Source: Caldifarciminota bacterium (lineage in GTDB: Bacteria; Hydrothermota; Hydrothermia; S141-80). Taken from it: DNA of 8,435 nt. Position 1 is the stretch's first letter, and every line of letters begins with the position of its first letter. Of the stretch, positions 5,961 to 8,435 are shown one piece after another. The position numbers and the translations under genes are program-made. Location of the stretch: NCBI GenBank assembly GCA_015490255.1, contig WFYF01000199.1, forward strand, positions 1-8,435, in the 5' to 3' direction. The notes beneath the pieces are model-generated. The model ran no database searches. It was not told the origin of the DNA and was given only the letters and a program-made list of their open reading frames with translations.

Positions 5961-7136
5961 ATGGCACGGGCACGACACGAGAAGACGTTTCTGGACCTCC
6001 TGAAGGCCCTGGAGGAGCATCCGGAGTGGCGGGATCACCTCCGCCAGATGCTCCTCTCCAGGGAACTCCTGGAGCTCCCGCAGCGGTTTGCGGAGTTCCT
6101 GGAAGTCCAGCGGGCCATTCTCCAGGAAATTGAGGCCATCAAGGCAGAGAACCAGAAGATCTGGCGGGAAATCGCGGCCATCAAAGAAGAGAACCAGCGG
6201 ATCTGGCAGGAGATCGCTGCGATCAAGGAGGATATTCGCGAACTCAGGAAAGAGAACCAGAAAATCTGGAAGGAAATCGCCGCGATCAAGGAGGATATCC
6301 GGGAGCTCAAAGAAGAAAACCAGAAAATCTGGAAAGAAATTGTCGCCATCAAGGAGGAGAACCAGAAAATCTGGAAGGAAATTGCTGTGATCAAACAGGA
6401 TATCCGGGAGCTCAGGGAAGAGAACCAGAAGATCTGGCGGGAGATTGCGGCCATTAAGGAAGATATCCGTGAGCTGAAGGAGGAAAATCAAAAGATCTGG
6501 AAAGAGATCGCGGAGATCAAGGAGGATATTCGCGAACTGAAGGAAGAGAACCGGAAGATCTGGCAGGAGATCGCGGCCATTAAGGAAGACATCCGGGATC
6601 TCAAGGAGGAGAATCAACGCATATGGAAAGAGATTGCCGCCATCAAAATCACGTTGCGGGATGAGGTGCTGCCCGCTCTCCAGGAGCTTCAGGAGTGGCG
6701 CAGAGGAGAAGAGGGGCGCCGCCGTGGAGAACGGTATGAGCGGCGAATCCTGCGGAGTGCCCCCATGCTTTTTGCCGGCGGAGAGGGGGGATCGCCCGAG
6801 CACCCGGAAATTCAGCGCCGGCTTCAGAACCTCCTTGGCGATCAAATTGCCCGGATCACGGATTCCGTGGACAACGTGTTTCTCACCGATCTCGTGTGGC
6901 GGAAAGGAGGACGGGTGCTCCTGGTGGAAATTTCTCTCCGGGTGAACGGGAAGGATGTGGAGCGGGCATCCCGTCGGGCGCAGGTTCTGCAGGAGGCCGG
7001 CGTGGACGCCCTGGGCGTGGTGGTGGGGGAATCCTGGGTGGGGGATGCGCGGGAACTGGCGGAAAGGCTCGGCGTGGCCTGGTATGTGGGCGGAGAGTTT
7101 TCCCCCGAACTCCTGGAACTTCGGCGGAGCGGGTAG
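5961..7136 (+). CDS. repeated coiled-coil protein with C-terminal PD-(D/E)XK-like nuclease-fold domain
   Basis: The 391-residue product has three parts. Residues 1-60 form a charged helical head (LLKALEEHPEWRDHLRQML, then LLELPQRFAEFLE). Residues 63-230 are a long coiled coil built from nine copies of the core ENQKIWKEIAAIKE, in most copies followed by the heptad DIRELKE. Residues about 250-391 resemble the PD-(D/E)XK nuclease fold: a helix around ERYERRI, then TDLVW with Asp310, LLVEIS with Glu323, a helix VERASRRAQVLQEAG, then a strand LGVVVG. This architecture recalls the DUF3782-type coiled-coil proteins, from memory only. The usual active-site lysine after Glu-x is Ser325, so catalysis is doubtful. 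There are no signal or membrane segments, so it should be cytoplasmic. It has no Shine-Dalgarno site. Function unknown; DNA binding or cleavage is a guess from the fold. Confidence 0.85.
   Translation: MARARHEKTFLDLLKALEEHPEWRDHLRQMLLSRELLELPQRFAEFLEVQRAILQEIEAIKAENQKIWREIAAIKEENQRIWQEIAAIKEDIRELRKENQKIWKEIAAIKEDIRELKEENQKIWKEIVAIKEENQKIWKEIAVIKQDIRELREENQKIWREIAAIKEDIRELKEENQKIWKEIAEIKEDIRELKEENRKIWQEIAAIKEDIRDLKEENQRIWKEIAAIKITLRDEVLPALQELQEWRRGEEGRRRGERYERRILRSAPMLFAGGEGGSPEHPEIQRRLQNLLGDQIARITDSVDNVFLTDLVWRKGGRVLLVEISLRVNGKDVERASRRAQVLQEAGVDALGVVVGESWVGDARELAERLGVAWYVGGEFSPELLELRRSG
6147..6650 (+). repeat. in-frame tandem repeat array, nine units of 63 or 42 bases
   Basis: Units begin at each Glu-Asn pair: residues 63, 77, 98, 119, 133, 154, 175, 196 and 217 of the host protein. 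Units one and four have 14 residues (42 bases). Units two, three and five to eight have 21 residues (63 bases). The ninth keeps the 14-residue core but then diverges. All lengths are multiples of 21 bases, so gain or loss of units keeps the reading frame and the heptad register. Some DNA segments are shared exactly between distant copies, for example 23 bases at 6222-6244 and 6516-6538, and 26 bases at 6252-6277 and 6357-6382. This points to duplication or exchange within the array. Confidence 0.9.
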
Positions 7137-7156
7137 TTCTGGTCCTGGAGTGAACG

Positions 7157-8236
7157 GTGAAGATCGGATTTTTCGTGCAGCATCCCTACCACTGGCCGGC
7201 GGTTCGCCCGCTTTTTGACGAAGCCTGCCGGCAGGGTCACGCGTGCGTGGTGGTCCCCGGTGATGTGCCCCTGCGAAAATGGCTCATCTTCCGGCGCTCC
7301 CGGAAAGAGGACTTCCTCGCCATTTTCCAGTCCTGGGGGCTTCCCGTGGCCCATGAGATGCCGGACGATGTGGACGTGGTGGTCACCACGGATTTTCTTC
7401 CGGATCCGGCCATGTTCCGCGGCCTCCCGGTGGCCCTGGTGAACCACGGCACGGGGTTCAAAACCGTGATGTACCGGATTCTGCGGAAACAGCGGGAGGT
7501 CCCCTATCATCTCCTGGTGGAGGGGCCCCACCGGGTCCGGGAAATCCAGCGCCGGGTGGGAGAAGGAGCCTTCCGGGTGCACCCGGTGGGCTATATCAAA
7601 CTGGATCCCTATCCCCGGATGCTCCCGGAGCGGAAGCGTCTGCTTGACAGGTGGGGACTGGATCCGGGAAAGCCCACCCTGCTCTACGCGCCCACCTATA
7701 AACCCTCCAGCATTGACCTCATCGGCCGGGACCTGCTTCCCGCCACCCGGGCCTTCAACCTGCTCATCAAACTCCATCCCTATTCCTGGGAAGGCAAATA
7801 CGCTCCGCACCGTCATCATCGTCTGTTTGAAGCCCTGGTTCCCCGGTTTCCCCATGCCCGGCTGGTGCCGCCCACCGAACAGGACATCCTGCCTTTCCTG
7901 GTGATGGCCGACGCCGTGATCACGGAGGCCTCCAGCGTGGCCTTTGAATTCGCCGCTGTGGGCAAACCCGTGATTTTTGTGGCCCTGCCCGAGGACCGGC
8001 TCCGCCACTCGGACGGAGAACCCCTGCTGGCCAGTTCTCCTGCGGCGCTGTTCCGGGGAGCCTTCCCGGTGGTTCGGAGAGCGGAGGAAATCCCGGACGC
8101 CTTTAAACGGGCCCGTTTGGACGAAACCATGCGATCCCGGCGGGAGGCGCTGCTTCGGGAAATTTTCCTGCCGGTGGATGGACAGGCCAGCCGGCGGGCT
8201 CTGGAGGTGCTTGCCTCATGCTGCGCGGTGTTGTGA
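7157..8236 (+). CDS. CDP-glycerol glycerophosphotransferase-family protein (TagF catalytic domain type)
   Basis: The 359-residue product matches the GT-B catalytic region of enzymes that move a phospho-polyol from a CDP-alcohol to a growing chain. Motifs are NHGTGFKT (96-103), whose His97 fits the essential HGT histidine of TagF; VGYIKLD (144-150); LLYAPTYKPS (175-184); LIKLHPY (203-209), with the second conserved His at 207; and ITEASSVAFEFAAVGKPVIF (255-274), corresponding to the S-S-x-x-F/E binding loop. There is no N-terminal membrane segment. The GTG start at 7157 follows GGAG at 7147-7150 and lies 20 bases after the previous stop. In the TagF family the donor is CDP-glycerol or CDP-ribitol. 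Here donor and acceptor are unknown. In a KDO-making cell the product could be a phosphate-linked polyol decoration or a capsule. The family call is firm and the exact substrate is not. Confidence 0.82.
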   Translation: MKIGFFVQHPYHWPAVRPLFDEACRQGHACVVVPGDVPLRKWLIFRRSRKEDFLAIFQSWGLPVAHEMPDDVDVVVTTDFLPDPAMFRGLPVALVNHGTGFKTVMYRILRKQREVPYHLLVEGPHRVREIQRRVGEGAFRVHPVGYIKLDPYPRMLPERKRLLDRWGLDPGKPTLLYAPTYKPSSIDLIGRDLLPATRAFNLLIKLHPYSWEGKYAPHRHHRLFEALVPRFPHARLVPPTEQDILPFLVMADAVITEASSVAFEFAAVGKPVIFVALPEDRLRHSDGEPLLASSPAALFRGAFPVVRRAEEIPDAFKRARLDETMRSRREALLREIFLPVDGQASRRALEVLASCCAVL

Positions 8237-8435
8237 TCCCGGCGGCCGGTGCGGGCACCCGCCTGCGGTCTCGCACCGGGAAACGGATCCCCAAGGCCCT
8301 GCTCCCGGTGGCCGGGAAACCCCTGATCGCTTGGAATCTGGAGGTGCTGCGGGATCTGGGGGTGGAGCGCATCTGGCTGGTGACCGGCGCCCACCACCGG
8401 CCTTTCGCGATTCTGGAAAAGATGTATGGGGTGGA
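8218..8435 (+). CDS. nucleotidyltransferase, N-terminal part (cut by window end)
   Basis: ATG 8218, with GGAGGT at 8203-8208, opens a frame that stays open to the window edge, giving 72 residues. It overlaps the previous gene by 19 bases. The start GVVIPAAGAGTRLRSRTGK has the nucleotide-binding loop G-x-G-T-R-L-R (11-17), and IPKALLPVAGKPLIAWNLE (24-42) has the second signature of MobA/IspD/sugar-phosphate nucleotidyltransferases. A glycine-rich loop, PKxLxPVxGKP and a following helix-strand (LRDLGVERIWLVTGA) are all in place. The substrate-binding part is missing. Because it is coupled to a CDP-alcohol-type transferase, it may activate a polyol phosphate, choline phosphate or sugar phosphate with CTP or another NTP. 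This is inference from context. Confidence 0.85.
   Translation, partial: MLRGVVIPAAGAGTRLRSRTGKRIPKALLPVAGKPLIAWNLEVLRDLGVERIWLVTGAHHRPFAILEKMYGV

Noticed and set aside
6147..6650. Regular repeat array considered as a CRISPR or non-coding satellite
   Set aside because: Units are adjacent without unique spacers, stay in one reading frame and encode a heptad-patterned coiled coil.
5805..6845. Open minus-strand frame of 346 codons with repeated LPDLLVLF-like leucine-rich segments
   Set aside because: The repeats are the reverse complement of the coiled-coil units on the + strand. The leucine pattern comes from antisense Glu/Lys codons, with no independent start signal.
6842..8008. Minus-strand open frame of 388 codons opposite the nuclease-like and transferase genes
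   Set aside because: It spans two unrelated + strand genes and is a shadow of GC-rich coding sequence. It is His/Pro/Gly-rich without motifs.

Overview
The window is a densely packed stretch in which every supported gene lies on the + strand. Most genes overlap or sit within about 20 bases of each other, and nearly all have a GGAGG-type ribosome binding site. The DNA is GC-rich. A 3-deoxy-D-manno-octulosonate-8-phosphate (KDO-8-P) synthase, several lipoproteins and nucleotide-sugar enzymes point to a diderm bacterium that makes lipopolysaccharide or a related surface glycan. The species cannot be named from the sequence. The long coiled-coil/nuclease-fold protein is of a kind I associate with poorly studied, often thermophilic lineages, but that is only an impression.

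Bases 1-2105 hold a possible tail of an upstream gene and four exported-protein genes. The first is a small lipoprotein with an Ig-like domain. The next three (441-770, 767-1402, 1425-2105) look like tandem paralogues. The middle and last align well over their C-terminal halves. The first shares the leader and the R-[LI]-Y-x-P start of the mature protein but is much shorter. The first and last copies may carry frame damage. None of these four proteins has a function I recognise.

Bases 2109-5913 hold a surface-glycan precursor block: kdsA (KDO-8-P synthase, metal-dependent type), a long-form glucose-1-phosphate thymidylyltransferase (rmlA type), rmlC (dTDP-4-dehydrorhamnose 3,5-epimerase) and a nucleotide-sugar 6-dehydrogenase of the WbpA/UDP-glucose dehydrogenase superfamily. 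Together they would supply KDO, a dTDP-6-deoxyhexose and a uronic-acid-type nucleotide sugar. rmlB and rmlD are not in the window.

Bases 5914-7136 break the pattern. A 47-base gap carries a perfect TATAAT whose spacing predicts a leaderless or nearly leaderless mRNA. The gene it precedes encodes a nine-unit repeated coiled coil ending in a PD-(D/E)XK-like domain, with no obvious link to glycan synthesis. This is the most unusual object in the window.

Bases 7157-8435 return to surface chemistry: a transferase of the CDP-glycerol glycerophosphotransferase (TagF catalytic domain) family, overlapped by the start of a nucleotidyltransferase gene cut off by the window end. The pair suggests activation of an alcohol or sugar phosphate by a nucleotide, followed by transfer of a phospho-polyol to a glycan.
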